Below the pieces are notes generated by a model. The model saw nothing but the letters and a program-made list of their open reading frames with translations, searched no databases and had not been told where the DNA came from. Made by a program: the position numbers and the translations under genes. Positions 37,773-50,285 of a stretch of 64,000 nt of DNA are shown here, piece after piece. Origin of the DNA: Atrichornis clamosus (lineage: Eukaryota; Chordata; Aves; Passeriformes; Menuridae); the NCBI GenBank assembly GCA_013400975.1, contig WBMZ01011812.1, positions 62,001 to 126,000 of the forward strand, written 5' to 3'. How positions within the stretch are numbered: position 1 is the stretch's first letter; each line of letters starts with the position of its first letter.

Positions 37773-38689
37773 TCACTTCAAATTTTCCCATCAAGAATGA
37801 AGGTTTTCTCACTAGTCTTTCCTTAGTACTAGGATGTACTTTAGTTCAACCCACAAAATATCAAGCTTAAATGCATGATTTCTAAAGTGATATTTGTCAT
37901 GTAGGAAGTCAGATAACTAGAATAACACATTTTGCCATTAAAATCTTTAGACTAATACCTTTGTCTTTCAAAAAGAGAAACCTTCATTGAAGGTAGTGGT
38001 GAATTTTCTTTCTGCCTCAAATAATTGTAATTTTCAGTCATAGGAATAGAATTATAAAACCTGAACAATTTTCTGGGTAAAAAAATCCCCACACAACTTT
38101 ATTTTGGACCAAATATTTAATGATCTGTTGGGCTGTGGTGTACTCACGGTTTTCTCCTGGTCTACAGGTCACTTGAGAATGTTATTATAGGCACTTGTTT
38201 CCTTCCTGGAGACAATGGCATTTTGGATTTTGTGGATTGGCAAAAAGGCAGTGACATGGCAGGAAATCCTAGACAATTATTCCCTTTACCTCCCTGTAAC
38301 AATGTAGTTGCAGCAGGGCTGAACAGCCTGAGATGCTTTACCAAATTATTTTCAAAATGTGGATTTTTTTTTTAAACATGACTTATTTCTTTATTTGAAT
38401 AGACAATCACCTTAGGAACTATCACTTTTCTTGGCACAGGGTTAATGCTATTACATTTCTGATCTTCTGGGGGGAATTTTTGTCAGTTTTTTTAAACCTT
38501 TAATTGGAAATCAATTTCTAGATTTAATTCATCAGCACGTTTTTGCTGAATCTGTTACCTACCCCTCACACATTGCATTCCTCAGACCATGGCCTGGGAT
38601 TAAAGCAGGAACTGGATCACAGACCTACTTGCATGAATCTACTTCAGATAGATAAAAATTGGACATTCAGTGGGAGAAACTCTCTGGAT
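37773..38689. other. unique AT-rich non-coding DNA
   Basis: Nothing recognisable. Confidence 0.55.
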
Positions 38690-39140
38690 GGTGTTCAACT
38701 GGCAGCTCTCTGGAGGAGGGAAGGTGGACACCATCTCGAGGAAGGCCACGCGCGGATGAAGTGTGGCTCTTCCTCACCCAGAAAATTCACCCACTGTGGC
38801 CTTCTCAGCTTTTTCACAAGGAGTAGTGGAACCAGCCGTGGGGTCTGGGTCCTCCAGGAGTGTCCTAAATGGGGACCCAACCCAGATACAAGAGTTCAAG
38901 GAGCAGTAGGGATCTGCTTGTTCCAACAGTCCTTCTGGTCTCATACGCGTTCGTGCATTCTTGGTCTCTGGATGTTCTCTGCTGTCTCCAGGTTCACACT
39001 GGCTTGCAGCTGCCATTATTTCTCCCTGTAGCTTTGAGTTGTCTCAGTATAAAAAGGTCTTGAGAGCTTTTGCCTTTGCACTGTTAGAAATTAACACATT
39101 GGGAAATGAATTCCACCACCCGCCAGCTAAATAAAAACAC
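38690..39140 (+). other. GC/CpG-enriched block with TATA and AATAAA words
   Basis: This block is richer in GC and CpG than its surroundings (CACGCGCGG near 38748, ACGCGTTCG near 38945) and lies under a 162-codon plus-strand open frame (38543-39031). A TATAAAAA word is at 39049 and AATAAA near 39130. The combination would fit a decayed solo LTR or a small exon/promoter, but I find no TG...CA ends, target duplication or recognisable family. The frame is also open on the minus strand, which argues for GC bias rather than coding. Confidence 0.25.
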
Positions 39141-41947
39141 AGGCCGATCTAGGAAAGTAATTTATTGATCTTTCTTTTCTTAAAGTAGATTTCAGGGTGC
39201 AAAATACTAACTCAGCTAAATCAATATTCCTTTCACTACCAAGCTGACTTTAAGATTTGGGGATATTCTGAAGAGTGGAGTTTAATTTCAAGACACGTCC
39301 CTCAGGCATCCCCTTAGTTAAAGCTACAGGACAGGTTTTGGGCACACACGGAGGGCGATTCTAACAGTGGTGTGTGGATCTTCCACAACCAATTCATTAG
39401 GGTCTCAATGACATATGAAGGCAAAGCAAGATACATTGCTGAAAGCTGGCATTGCTTCTAAGTACAAAACAACTTTAAATCCCTTATTAAAGATTATAGT
39501 TGCAAATTCTGGTTTAATAATTTGTTCCTTATCTGAGTCCTCAACTGCTATAGATCAGCATAGCTTTACTGAATTTGGTGCTGTCTCATTAGAAATCTGT
39601 CTCTTTGCTAGCAAGGAAGTAGCTCTAGACAATCTATGTATAAGATGTCAGCTAGGTATTAGTTTATGAAAAGTTTGCATTTTAAAATATGATTTTATAG
39701 GAATCTAAACAAAATCTTTTAAAAATCATTTAGAAAAGCATTATTTTAGCTATAGTATGGGACAGGCGGGTAACAACTCTGACTCATACCTTACAGTGAT
39801 GAGCAAGTCTGTAAAATGTGAAGTAATAATGCAGTCTTCGGCTGGAAAACAGTACAAACAACAAGTGGGGGGAATCAAGAAATAAGTTGTTGCAGTGTTT
39901 TTCTTCCCCAGCAAATTACCCTATTATGCCTGAAAGAATTAAGAAGAGCAATCTAATCACCCTTTCTATTTTATTATTTCCTACTCTGTGATTTATAAAT
40001 TCTCTGCTTTTTCTGTTTTGGGTTTTTTTTTTTCCCCTCTTTTTCCCTGCAAGGAAAATTTAATGAGGCATATTTGCTTGTTTCCATGGTATTTCAAAGA
40101 AAGATTACTAGCTGAAAGCAAAGAAATATATAGAATAAAGCAGGGAAAGAATATCTTGTCTTTAGTAACAGATATAAACCTTACTTTCAGAATTAATTAT
40201 ATAGAAATACTTTTTTTGTACTTGTAATAAGTGAAGCCATGTCAGTAATTCTTTTACTTTGCTGTAAGGTCTGATGTTATAGAGAAAAAATATTATTTGC
40301 TAGCCAATATCTCTGTATTCCTTAGTCAGATAGACATACACATGTATGGCTTTAAAGAGCTTTTAAAAACAGCCTTTGCTATTGAAATATTTCATAACTA
40401 AGTGACAAACAGTATTCTGCTTGCACTATTCACATAACACAGGTCTGTATTATGCAGATTTCACTTGTTTATTGATGAAATCTGTGTTTAAGTCTGTGAA
40501 TAACACCTGGCCAAGAAAGACAGGAGTGTTTTCCTGCCCCTCCCAAGCAGACACAATTCCTTGTGCACCTACTAAATTCCCTGTGCTTGGTACGACAGTG
40601 TTTGAGCACATGCAGACAGCAAAATGCAATTATCACCAAATCCAACTTTACTAAAATATCTTGTTCATATTCAGAAAAAATTATCCTTTATTATTCTTTT
40701 ACTGTTAATTATTTGTTTAATTTTTAAAGGGCTCAAAAGTTCAAAGGATGGATAGAATATCACCCTTCTGCCCTTGAAGTCAGTGCCAAAATACCTATTA
40801 ATTTCAGAGCTCCAAATTCAAAGACACATAAAATACTGAAATTAAATACAGACACCAACAGAACTTGAAGCAAGCATTACGTTTACTGCAACACCTAATG
40901 AAAAATATAGACAGGTGATGCATGAATAAAGCAGAGGCTCTCCAAGAACCTATGACCTGTACAACCACGAGCAAACCACAAAAGATTGGATCTGTCACTT
41001 AAAATGACATACCTGAGGTAGGAGCTCCTGCTTTTTCTCTGGTCAACAGAAAAAGATCAGCAACTTCAGAGGACAATTTAATGTACCTAAGACACGAACC
41101 TGCCTCATGACCAGAACTTTAATTTAAGTGCCTAAAGCTAGATGGGATGAACCAGGAAGAGCAAATACACAAAATAAATAGTAGTAGCAGTTGGGACAAA
41201 ACTGCTGAGGGCTTTGCAAATCCTCTTGAAATCTAATGTGCCTTATTTCGTACCTTCAAATTGGAGTTGGAGTTACTACAGTGTCTCCAGAGATTTGTTA
41301 ATAAAATGTGCTTTGTTAGTGCAAAGCAAAGAAAACCCATCTATTCAAAGAAGGTGGGGGGTTTTTTGTTGGTTTTTTTTTTTTAATTTCATTGCAATCC
41401 TAGGAATAGTATTTTCCAAAGCTCTGGTCTATTGTTTGAGGTTTTGTTAAACCTTTTCAAGCTCTCTTTGAGCTACACAAAGTCACCCTTGTGGGTCCTT
41501 TCTTTGTTTGAGTTTTGGTGGGGGATCCGGCTGTTTTTGTGTAGATCCCGGCTTCAGACATTAATTATCCAACTGAAATAAAAAGTGTTAATTCCACTCA
41601 GTCACTGCTGATCAACTAAATCTAATCCTTAACAATTTTAATAGAATCACTGTGAATCAGACAAGAGCTCTTGCCTGCAACTTCAGTTAGAGGGTATGCT
41701 TGTGCTAATAAAAAAGCCATAGGTCATAATATTGCCAACCAAAGTATCTGATTTTACAGAGTATTGTTATTTCAATATTATCAAATGAAAAAATAAGGGC
41801 TATCTGCTCAGAATTTTAATGAAAATATACACATATTTCTACTTACCTACATTTCAAAAATAATCACTTCATCTGCCATTTACCCATTTCCACAAACCTA
41901 TAAAAATAATGCTTTTTTTTCCTAATTCCAATTTTGCCTAAGAGACA
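39141..41947. other. unique AT-rich non-coding DNA
   Basis: No gene recognised. T runs occur near 40022-40032 and 41371-41384. Confidence 0.55.
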
Positions 41948-42007
41948 AGCAGGAACTATTATCTTCATTTTATAGGTGGGAGATTATGGCCCAAAAAAAT
42001 TAAGGTA
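41948..42007 (+). mobile_element. MIR-like CORE-SINE relic
   Basis: 'gcaggaactattatcttcattttataggtgggagattatggccc' followed by 'aaggtacagagg' parallels the MIR order (gcaggtactattatc..cattttacagatg..gaaactgaggc..cagagagg). 'acacagctcaggttt' 50 bp further on parallels the MIR 'acacagctagt' segment. Identity is partial, as expected. Confidence 0.45.
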
Positions 42008-43030
42008 CAGAGGTCTTCCAGTACAGAAAACTGATCCCTCCTAAACTCCTCTCTACTGCTACACAGCTCAGGTTTAAATCAACTTCCATAATTAATCTAG
42101 AATTTAGAACTCGGGCATAAACAAACATTGTGAAGTAAAATCCAAATAAGAAAATATGCCATTCTTGCATTCTCCACATTTTCTGAGCAACGTTTCCTCA
42201 CTTTTTAAGAAAAAGAATCTCTGTTCAACTAAAGTGTTAAAATATTATCCTATATATACTTCCAGCAAGCAACTTCTCGGCATGGGTTAGGCTCTACTTG
42301 GAAAACTATTGTCATCCAGGAGACAACCTGTAGTTTTAAATGACTAGGCTGTCAGTTCTTTAGCTCTCTGCACTTGCTTTTTCTGCTTTAGTGAATAGTA
42401 ACAATTACACGACAAACAGCATGTTATTTCCAACTGTGGGTTTTTGACAGAAATCTTTGTGATACAAATATTGCAAACTTCCATTCATTTGCACGATTAA
42501 ATTTTATGCAGATTTTTAAAGTCTTAAGAAGATTTTAATAAAGTCTACAGTCTTTAGAACTTGGAAGAAAATGGGAATATTTCCAAAAGTATTTTTATTA
42601 AAATGGAATGCCTTAAAGAGTGCAGATTTGGGAATTTTTTTTTTTCACTAGTTTTGGTAGATTTTTGTAGAGATTTGCAAACAGTGTATTTCATATCCTG
42701 GAAAGGGTGTTATCAACAATAAGGATTAAATATTAAGCAATTCTACCCCAGAAATATTTATAAATCACATTTTTCTGAATTTACCACTGAACACATAACA
42801 TTATATCTAGTAAATAAACATGGAAATATAATTGAATAAAGCCTGAATGTCATTTATGAAGGTTGCTAGAAGCCATAGACCCTACAGTGATTTGGCAGAA
42901 AACACTTTTAAAATTCACCGTAAGCATTTAATTTTTGAAGGACAAGTAGGGATTTAAATCATTCATCAGTGTCAGATTTGAAAGATGTGTACTTGGATTC
43001 TTTTCCTCCCCGTTCTGCCTTCTCTCCCAG
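42008..43030. other. unique AT-rich non-coding DNA
   Basis: Nothing recognisable until the pyrimidine tract 43007-43030 (TTTTCCTCCCC...TCTCTCCCAG), which resembles a splice acceptor. Confidence 0.5.
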
Positions 43031-43239
43031 CTGGAACATGAGATGTGCTTCGGGTGTCACTTTGTCCCAGCCCACTGACGGAGCTGCAACCTCCACGTCG
43101 CTCCGTAAGAGCCCCCATCATTCCAGGGTGCCATTCCCGGGACGACGAACCCTCCCCAGCGTTTGGTGACTTCCTAATTACCCCTTCCAAATGCCAGTGG
43201 TGTAAACAACAGAGGAACGAGGCTTCGCTGAGGATCTTG
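43031..43239 (+). other. CpG-rich island with splice-like borders, candidate exon
   Basis: A long pyrimidine tract ending TCTCTCCCAG (43021-43030) precedes the block. Donor-like words follow inside and at its end (CTCC/GTAAGA at 43105, CTTG/GTGAGG at 43240). About eleven CpGs lie within 180 bp, against very few around it. One plus-strand frame is open from 42969 through 43169, and a second from 43045 to 43275. I recognise no protein family. It could be a lncRNA or alternative coding exon, a small CpG island, or a GC-rich relic. Confidence 0.25.
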
Positions 43240-45680
43240 GTGAGGTTTTTTATTTTGACAAATGAGAAATTTTGATCTTGGCATGATGTTGCATCCCTAA
43301 CCCATAAAGAAGTTCAAGCCCCAGACTAGCTTTGCAGATTTCTCTCAATTTTTATTGCATCTGCCCAAATTTATCTCACTGTGCAGTCACCATACATGAG
43401 AATTCATCCTTTAATAATTTTTTTCTATTAATAAACTTTCTTTTATTCACAAAGTCATTTTGAACAGTTCTAGTCTTCACACACATGACAAAGTCTGCAG
43501 CTGTGGTTTTCATAAACTGAAGTATTTTATTTTGTGTTCTTTATGCAATACAATTAATGAATGTAACAACAAGCAAGATGAATTTTTCATCGGGGTTAGA
43601 CTCCTTATTAATTTTTTTTTGCTTTTATAGATGTATTTTAATCAATGAAGAGAATTCCCTGTACCTGTTGAGGCTGTTTGATTTCCACCAAAAAATTTAA
43701 ATTAATCCTGCTCTTTTTCATATGTACTTTTACATCAACGGATACCTAATATCTTTTATATTACCTGCACACTAATTAACAGTGTTATTTGAAATAAAAC
43801 ATTTGCTATCCTGACCATCTTTAGTGGTGGTTTCCTAGCAACCAAACCACCTCAAATGTTGACCCTTATAAGATGTCCTTTATCATTCAAGAGGTTAATT
43901 TTTTGTATTCTTCCTAAAAGAAAATCCTTTATATATTACCCAGTTTCTGTAAAATGTCTTTATTCATTTCCTCAATGTCTTTTTAACAGTAAAATGATAG
44001 ATTTAGAAAAGTATCCTAAAATTCAATATAAACTCAATTATAAAAATAAAAAGAAGCTGTTGCACTCTGATAAATAAGTAAACAATTTCACTTAGAATTG
44101 CCTTTTTTTAAAATTTCAGTTTAAATTAAAAAAAATCAAACCAACAGAAAACAATTCTGTGGTGGCATCTCAATGAAATCCAATGTTTTAGTCTAAATAA
44201 ATCACTTCAAATTGAAATTAATGTTCCTACCACAAAAGTTAGTTTATGTGATCTATTCTGAGCTGAAATTGAAAAATTCAAAACCTATTTCTTCCAACAA
44301 AAAATTTCAACATGATCTCAAGTGTCATTGTGCTTTAAGATGAAACAGCAATACTTTGGCTGTCTGGAATTTTCAGATTAAGGATGTGATTTGTCCCCAT
44401 TTATTTCTGTTTTGTCAATTCTTTCCTTACTGGAAATCCTTGGTAAAAAATAAAGAACTGAAACAAATTTCTTTTTAGATTTTTTTTTTTAACCACAAAG
44501 GAAATAACAGAAAAATAGGGGGAAACATAGAGAAAAGAGAAGGGAAAAAATAAAGAAGAAAAGGAATGGGAAAAAATACTAAAGTTCTAAACTGTATTCA
44601 GAAAACTGAAATGATTTCTATGGTTTTTAAAATAATTTATGAATACAACCAGACAGTTATGTCCTACGCTTCCTCTATAATTAAAAAATTAACTACCTTT
44701 AAATGTTGGCTAAAGCACTCAGGTCCTTGGCTGGGACACAGGTGTTCAAGTGATGCCTTTTTACCTGTGTGGGGCCAGGAGCATTCACAGACACAAGCGA
44801 CATAAATTTTTGAGACTTCTGCATTGCAACCCCCAAAATTATTTTTTTCATCAATATTGTGGGGGTAACTTATCAACACACATTAACAGAACTGCAAAGC
44901 AATCCTTGAGTCATGTCCACAGTTTCATTCAAAATGTCATTCAAACTGCCATAAGTATATAGGGGGAAAAGGGCAATTTCAGTGGAAACCAGAAAGTTTA
45001 GCAGTCACTGCAGTAAACAAATTTTATCCACTTAATTTCTCTGTCAATAGAAAATCATCAACCAGCTGTAGCTTGATGTTAGCAGAATGGCTGTTTCTCT
45101 AACATTAAAATTCCTTCTCCTACCCACCATTGCAAATGTTTTCTGCTATTTGTACGGGTTCAGATTTTTAGTCCATTATTATTCACAATATTTTCATTAA
45201 AATTGCTACTTGAAGGCTGACCTGCCCCTTTTAATAACATTTACTTTCTATTAATGCCTGTGCCCCTACTTAAATAATGATAGCAACTCAGTAAAAATCA
45301 TCTTCCAAAGAGCTCCCACTTCAAACCAGCAGTAAAAAGGGGTACTTATCTCTGATTAAAGAAAACCTCTCTGTTTTCAGAGAGTTAAGTGAGTTCCTGC
45401 ATAAAGCCTTTTGATATCTTCACAGAATGAGCAGGACATGTTGTACATCTCCCACTTGGGCGTCTGAAGTGCAAACCCTGAGGCTTGCTTGTTAAACAGA
45501 GCCAAGCAGGAACCGAGGAAACTGTGGGGCAGGGCAGGAGTGATTCCTCTTTGGTTCACACCTCAGAAAAAACCTGCCTCACTGGAAACATAAAACCCTG
45601 ACACATACTTGTACCTTTAGAGCTCCTAAAGGCTCTGACTGCCAAGGGCTGGGGCAGGTACCAGTGAGGAGGATGTAGAG
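43240..45680. other. unique AT-rich non-coding DNA
   Basis: No gene recognised. The stretch 44450-44570 is A-rich with GAAAAA runs. Open frames are under 80 codons. Confidence 0.55.
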
Positions 45681-45800
45681 TGATGGAATCATTTAGGCTG
45701 GAAAGACCTTTAAGATCATTAATTCAAACCATAAACCCAACACTGCCAAGTCCCCCACTGAACCATGTTCCTAAGTGCCACATCTACATGTATTTTATGT
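45681..45800 (-). mobile_element. CR1 LINE 3' end fragment
   Basis: 'tgatggaatcatttaggctggaaagacctttaagatcattaattcaaaccataaacccaacactgccaagtcccccactgaaccatgttcctaagtgccacatctacatg' is the complement of a CR1 tail of the same type as 23172-23250, retained a little further inward. Confidence 0.88.
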
Positions 45801-47291
45801 GCTTCATTGCCTGTCCCTCCACCCCCATCTCCCAGTTTCACTGTCTGTTAATTCTTCTTCCCTCTTTCATTTGAAAAAAAATCTCTGCTGGGTTTATATT
45901 GCAGAGCTCTTGAGATTGGGTCCACTCCTGATCACTAAACCACTACCTGTCTTCTCAGATGTAAAGAGTCCACCTTTAGAGTTCTAGTCAACTGGGAGAA
46001 TTGAGGTGCCTTACTTTATCTCAGTATTTCTGGGTGTTTTTCTGAACCCTTTGGTAATGTACCAATCTGTGATTCTTTCGCATTTATATCTCTAGCAAAA
46101 GGACACAGAAAGCGTTAGACGTTTCAAATTTTAATTAATGGAAATAGGCTTATGGTGCATAATCGGGCTGCTGGGTAAAATTAAATAAATGGACCTTATT
46201 TGGAGACAGAGCAGAGATCAAGAGATCAAGAAACCAGATTAGACTAGAAAAACATCCATCAATTATCAGTTACTAAAATTAGCTTTATCAAATGTCAATA
46301 TGAAGCATTTTCCCTTGAGATCCAGTGCTAGTGCAACAGACTTCTAAGATTAATAATGTCTAAACGCTTTTTTGTTATTGCTGGATAAATTTCCAGTTTA
46401 TTGTTTTATACATTAACAGGAGTTTAATTCCAGCAAATTTTTCAGTAAAACAGGTGCTGTTTATTATTTTCCCTTCCTTTCCCAAGCTGCTGTTGGTTTC
46501 ACAGTCAACGAGAAATATTAGTTTAAAAAGCTAAAATCTTCATCAAATTACTGTGGCTAAGAAGACACTGAAACTTTGCAGAGTGTTTCAAAGTGCATCC
46601 ATTCATTGGCTCACACTCTTGACTCTTACCATTGAGATCTATATTTATGCAAGTTCCCTGTTTGCTTACTTAGAAATCTGTAAATTATATCCATATCTGT
46701 CAGTCTAACAAATGTTTTAGCCAATATACCAAAGGGAAATGTGACCAGTAGGAATTTAATGGTGAGAAGATATTGAAATGCATACCAAGGAATACATTAA
46801 CTATTTCTTTTTAATATTGACGACTGTTTTAAGCAACGTACAGTGATACAACTGAAAGGAAAGAATTGATGTCTTCCTTTGTAATCACAGAATATTCACA
46901 AAGAAATACAAAATTAGGAACTGAAGACATCAATGGTTACCTCTGCAATCGACTGCATCATTTTGAGATCTTTCACATTAACAGATTCCTAAAATCAAGT
47001 ACCAGCATGCACACCAACATGCGGAAAGATCAATATTTTATCTCCTGCGATGACTATAATTGCAAATCTGTGCATCTGAATACAGAATCACTGCAATTAA
47101 GTGCCAAAGATACTGAATTAGCACCCAAGAAACTTCATATTCTCATCAATTCCACTAGGAAAGGTTATTCCAGAAGAACCAGGTAAAGAAACTTCCAAAT
47201 GCTAGCTATTTTCCGAGGGGTATGAATCAAAATCTTTCCTCCTTTTGGACTGATGTCTGGTTGGAGTTACACTTAGATGAAATAAGCAAAT
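45801..47291. other. unique AT-rich non-coding DNA
   Basis: Nothing recognisable. A 106-codon plus-strand frame (46866-47186) has no family resemblance. Confidence 0.55.
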
Positions 47292-47333
47292 AAATACTAC
47301 TGCGGGTTGGGAAAATACTACTGCAGCTTGGGA
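47292..47333. repeat. 21-bp tandem duplication
   Basis: AAATACTACTGC at 47292 recurs 21 bp later. The two 21-bp units differ at two positions (GGGTTGGGA against AGCTTGGGA). Confidence 0.8.
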
Positions 47334-48787
47334 AAGTAGGATCTTGCAATAAATATATTGACTAAAATATGCTAAATTTTAAGGAAATCTCAACACTGAA
47401 TTCAAGCAAATTCAGTAATAAAGACGAACCCCAAGTGGTGGATTGCAATCAGATATCTAAAAGCAATAAGCCATGTCCATTCCACACGTAGCAAAATGAA
47501 GGAATATCTTTAGTACACAGAGTCATCCGCAGTTAGCTAATCAGATAATTAACCAATTTTTTAATCGTTAGAAAACTGAATAAGAGCAATGGAGAAAATG
47601 CAGCTGTCTGGGTTTCAGCATAGGTAAGAGCCACATGAGGAGTCTTTAAGTTGCCAGCCTGCTGATAAAGAGGATGATACTACCTGTGCAGGTATATTTT
47701 TAGCAAGATAATCTCAAATAAAGCTGGAGCAGATATGCCTACATGTGGTACAACCAGAATCTCCTGTTGCTGTCCACCTGAAACGGAGGTTACCAGTTAA
47801 AACACCAGTGTAAGAAAATCCTAAATCAAAGGGGAGTTTTTAAGAGCTGGAAAATAAAAACATACATAAAATAGTGTTCAATATCACAACTGTATCTCAC
47901 CCCTTTCTAAAATGCAGGACAGCCAGACACTCCAGGATTTTATGCTAAATCTAAGTATGGTTTGCAAACAACTCCCTCTGACAGCAAACTGGTTCTTCAA
48001 AGCCACCCACTGTCTCACCAACATTATTATTCAATTTAGCTACTTTAATTAGCTGGTCGCTTTGCAGAACAAATAAATAATTCTTGGCCCAAGAATCTTG
48101 CCTAATAAATTTATGGGTGATGTAATGAGAGACAGCAAGTTACAGTAGTAGAAAAATATAGGGCTGAGCTTGGACCTTAAAAATATGCTGTCATTATCCA
48201 GTCTGAGCTTACAAACTGAGTGATGTGTAGGATATGTACTCTTTTTGATTTTTATGAGAGAAGGAAGAATTTTCTATGCCTTTGCTACTGAGATTTTCAT
48301 AGCTATCTCATTAAAAACCTGATAGTTAACATGCACAATATAAAGAAATGCTGTATGGCTGCCAAATTTTCAAAATATATTCAAAAAAAGTACCAGAAGG
48401 AAACCACAGAAACATTGCTGGGTGTTTAACAGTCAAATAAAAGTCCATAAATAGCTACTGAGGAGAAAAAAACCCTGAATTTTCTAGAAGGCTTAAAATT
48501 TAAGGAGCAATTGAAAGTAAAAGCAGTATACCACCTCTTATCTACTTTCCTTTGCATGTCATCTGGTAAATGCAATGGCTTTCTTTTCAAGGTAATACAC
48601 AAGAGTGTCCACAAAGTGTTGAAACATGAAAAGCTTGGGGGGGACCTACATGGAGAAAGCAGTGCTCACTCAGTAAGGATATGAAATTATATGGAAGTAG
48701 CTCCTCTGCACCACGTTTGTAATGCAGACAGTGGTCTTTGCTGCACCTCCCTCCATGTTCCTAAGGGACTTAAATTAAAATCATGGC
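47334..48787. other. unique AT-rich non-coding DNA
   Basis: Nothing recognisable. Confidence 0.55.
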
Positions 48788-48832
48788 TGTCTTAATTTCC
48801 CCATGTGGTGAATGGGTAGAAATAATCATGTC
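48788..48832 (-). mobile_element. MIR-like CORE-SINE relic
   Basis: 'gctgtcttaatttccccatgtggtgaatgggtagaaataatcatg' parallels the complement of the MIR core (gcctcagtttccccatctgtaaaatggggataataat). Short and divergent, so tentative. Confidence 0.35.
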
Positions 48833-49407
48833 CAGAAGGAGAGGCAGATGTTAAATGGACTGTACTGTGCTGTTGAAATGGTTTTATCTCTCTGCTGCTT
48901 TTATAGGGAGAAACTAAACTGAGCTGACTTCAAAGAAATATCTGCTACTTAAAATAGGAATAAAATTACTTTTTTTTCACCAGGGAGACTCAATTTTGCC
49001 AAGAGGATGGGTTGAGTCTCACCTGCTATAGAAGCTGGCTTTGAGACAAGCTTTCTGATACCAAAGACAATAATTTTTCATCATACTTTTTCCTGTTACT
49101 TAATTCCAGTGGTAATAGTGCCAGAGATCATAGCGCATATTCTCCACACATAATTTCTGAATTGTGTCTTTCCCAGTGTCCTCTGTCATGTGTAACCACG
49201 TAGGTTCCTGACACAATAGCTGAACTGTGTCTGTTTTCTAGTGTTAATTCACACGCTTCCCATACATTCTTCCAACTTCCCTCAGCCTCAGAATGGGATT
49301 TATCTCAGTCTAATCATCTAAAAGTTAGACATGCAGTCAAAGGCAGTCATGGAACTGCCCTCTGTACTCAAGGAGAGAGAGAGGCAGAGAAAATCCTGAA
49401 ATCATAC
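48833..49407. other. unique non-coding DNA
   Basis: Nothing recognisable. Confidence 0.5.
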
Positions 49408-49625
49408 AGAACTTTAGGCAGAGGAAACCACTGTGGCTCATCCAGACCAACCTCCCCCCACACAATGGAGCATTAATTCTGGCATTAGATAAAGTTGCCT
49501 GGAATATTTTCCAGATGAGTTATGAAAATATCCAAGAAGGGAGATTCCATAAACCCATCCAACCTGTTCCAATGCACAGGCATTCTTTCTGCAATTCATT
49601 TTCCCCATATACCCAAAAATCTCAC
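49408..49625 (-). mobile_element. probable ancient CR1 LINE fragment
   Basis: Scattered collinear CR1 words survive on the complement: 'actgtggctcatccagaccaacctcc', 'tatgaaaatatccaagaagggagattccataaacccatccaacctgttccaatgcacaggcattctttctgc', 'attttccccatatacc'. Their order and spacing match older CR1 tails such as 37394-37772, but divergence is heavy. Confidence 0.6.
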
Positions 49626-50231
49626 TTATTTTTTTCACATCATGTGCCACTGTCCTTTAGCATGGAGAGTTGCTTTTGTTCCAAGGGACTCTGTGAAATA
49701 TCAGCACTCACACCTTGCTTTAGCAGAGTGAAGGTGATTTGCCAGTGAGCTGTGAAGGTTTTCTTTCTCTCTCCTTCACTTGGGCTAACATGACTATTGT
49801 GGTTTGTCATGAGTGTCTAGACTGTGGTTAGATGTGGAAATGCAGTAATAGATGCTTTCACGCAAAGATGGAAGGTTGTGACACCAGTGTCAAACCAACT
49901 ATTTCAGCACTCCCCAGCGATGCATCAAAATGTCAAAATAGTGACAGAAGTTGAAAAGCATCTCTAACAGGGGAGAACCCTGAACACACCTTCCAAAGAA
50001 AGAAAAAGGCAAGGCAGTTGCTGTTGTATTCTGAAACTGAGTGTCCTCTTAATGATACGGCACTGGTTCTGGTAATCTCCAGTTTAGAAGAGCAATCAAC
50101 TGGGCATGCAGTCAGGTGTAAACTGCACATTCCTTTGCGGACAAATCATCAATGGGTGCAAAATATCTGAGATAATTAACAATTATATAATTTAAGAAAA
50201 ATGGAGGAGAGTCATGCAAGCAGCAAATATT
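49626..50231. other. unique non-coding DNA
   Basis: Nothing recognisable. Confidence 0.5.
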
Positions 50232-50285
50232 CTGGCAGAACAAAATGGAATTAAGCATCTGGCAGAATGAAGTAGAATTAAGAAT
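50232..50285. repeat. 27-bp tandem duplication
   Basis: CTGGCAGAACAAAATGGAAT at 50232 recurs at 50259 as CTGGCAGAATGAAGTAGAAT; both 27-bp units end in TTAAG-AT. A few substitutions separate the copies, so the duplication is not recent. Confidence 0.8.
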
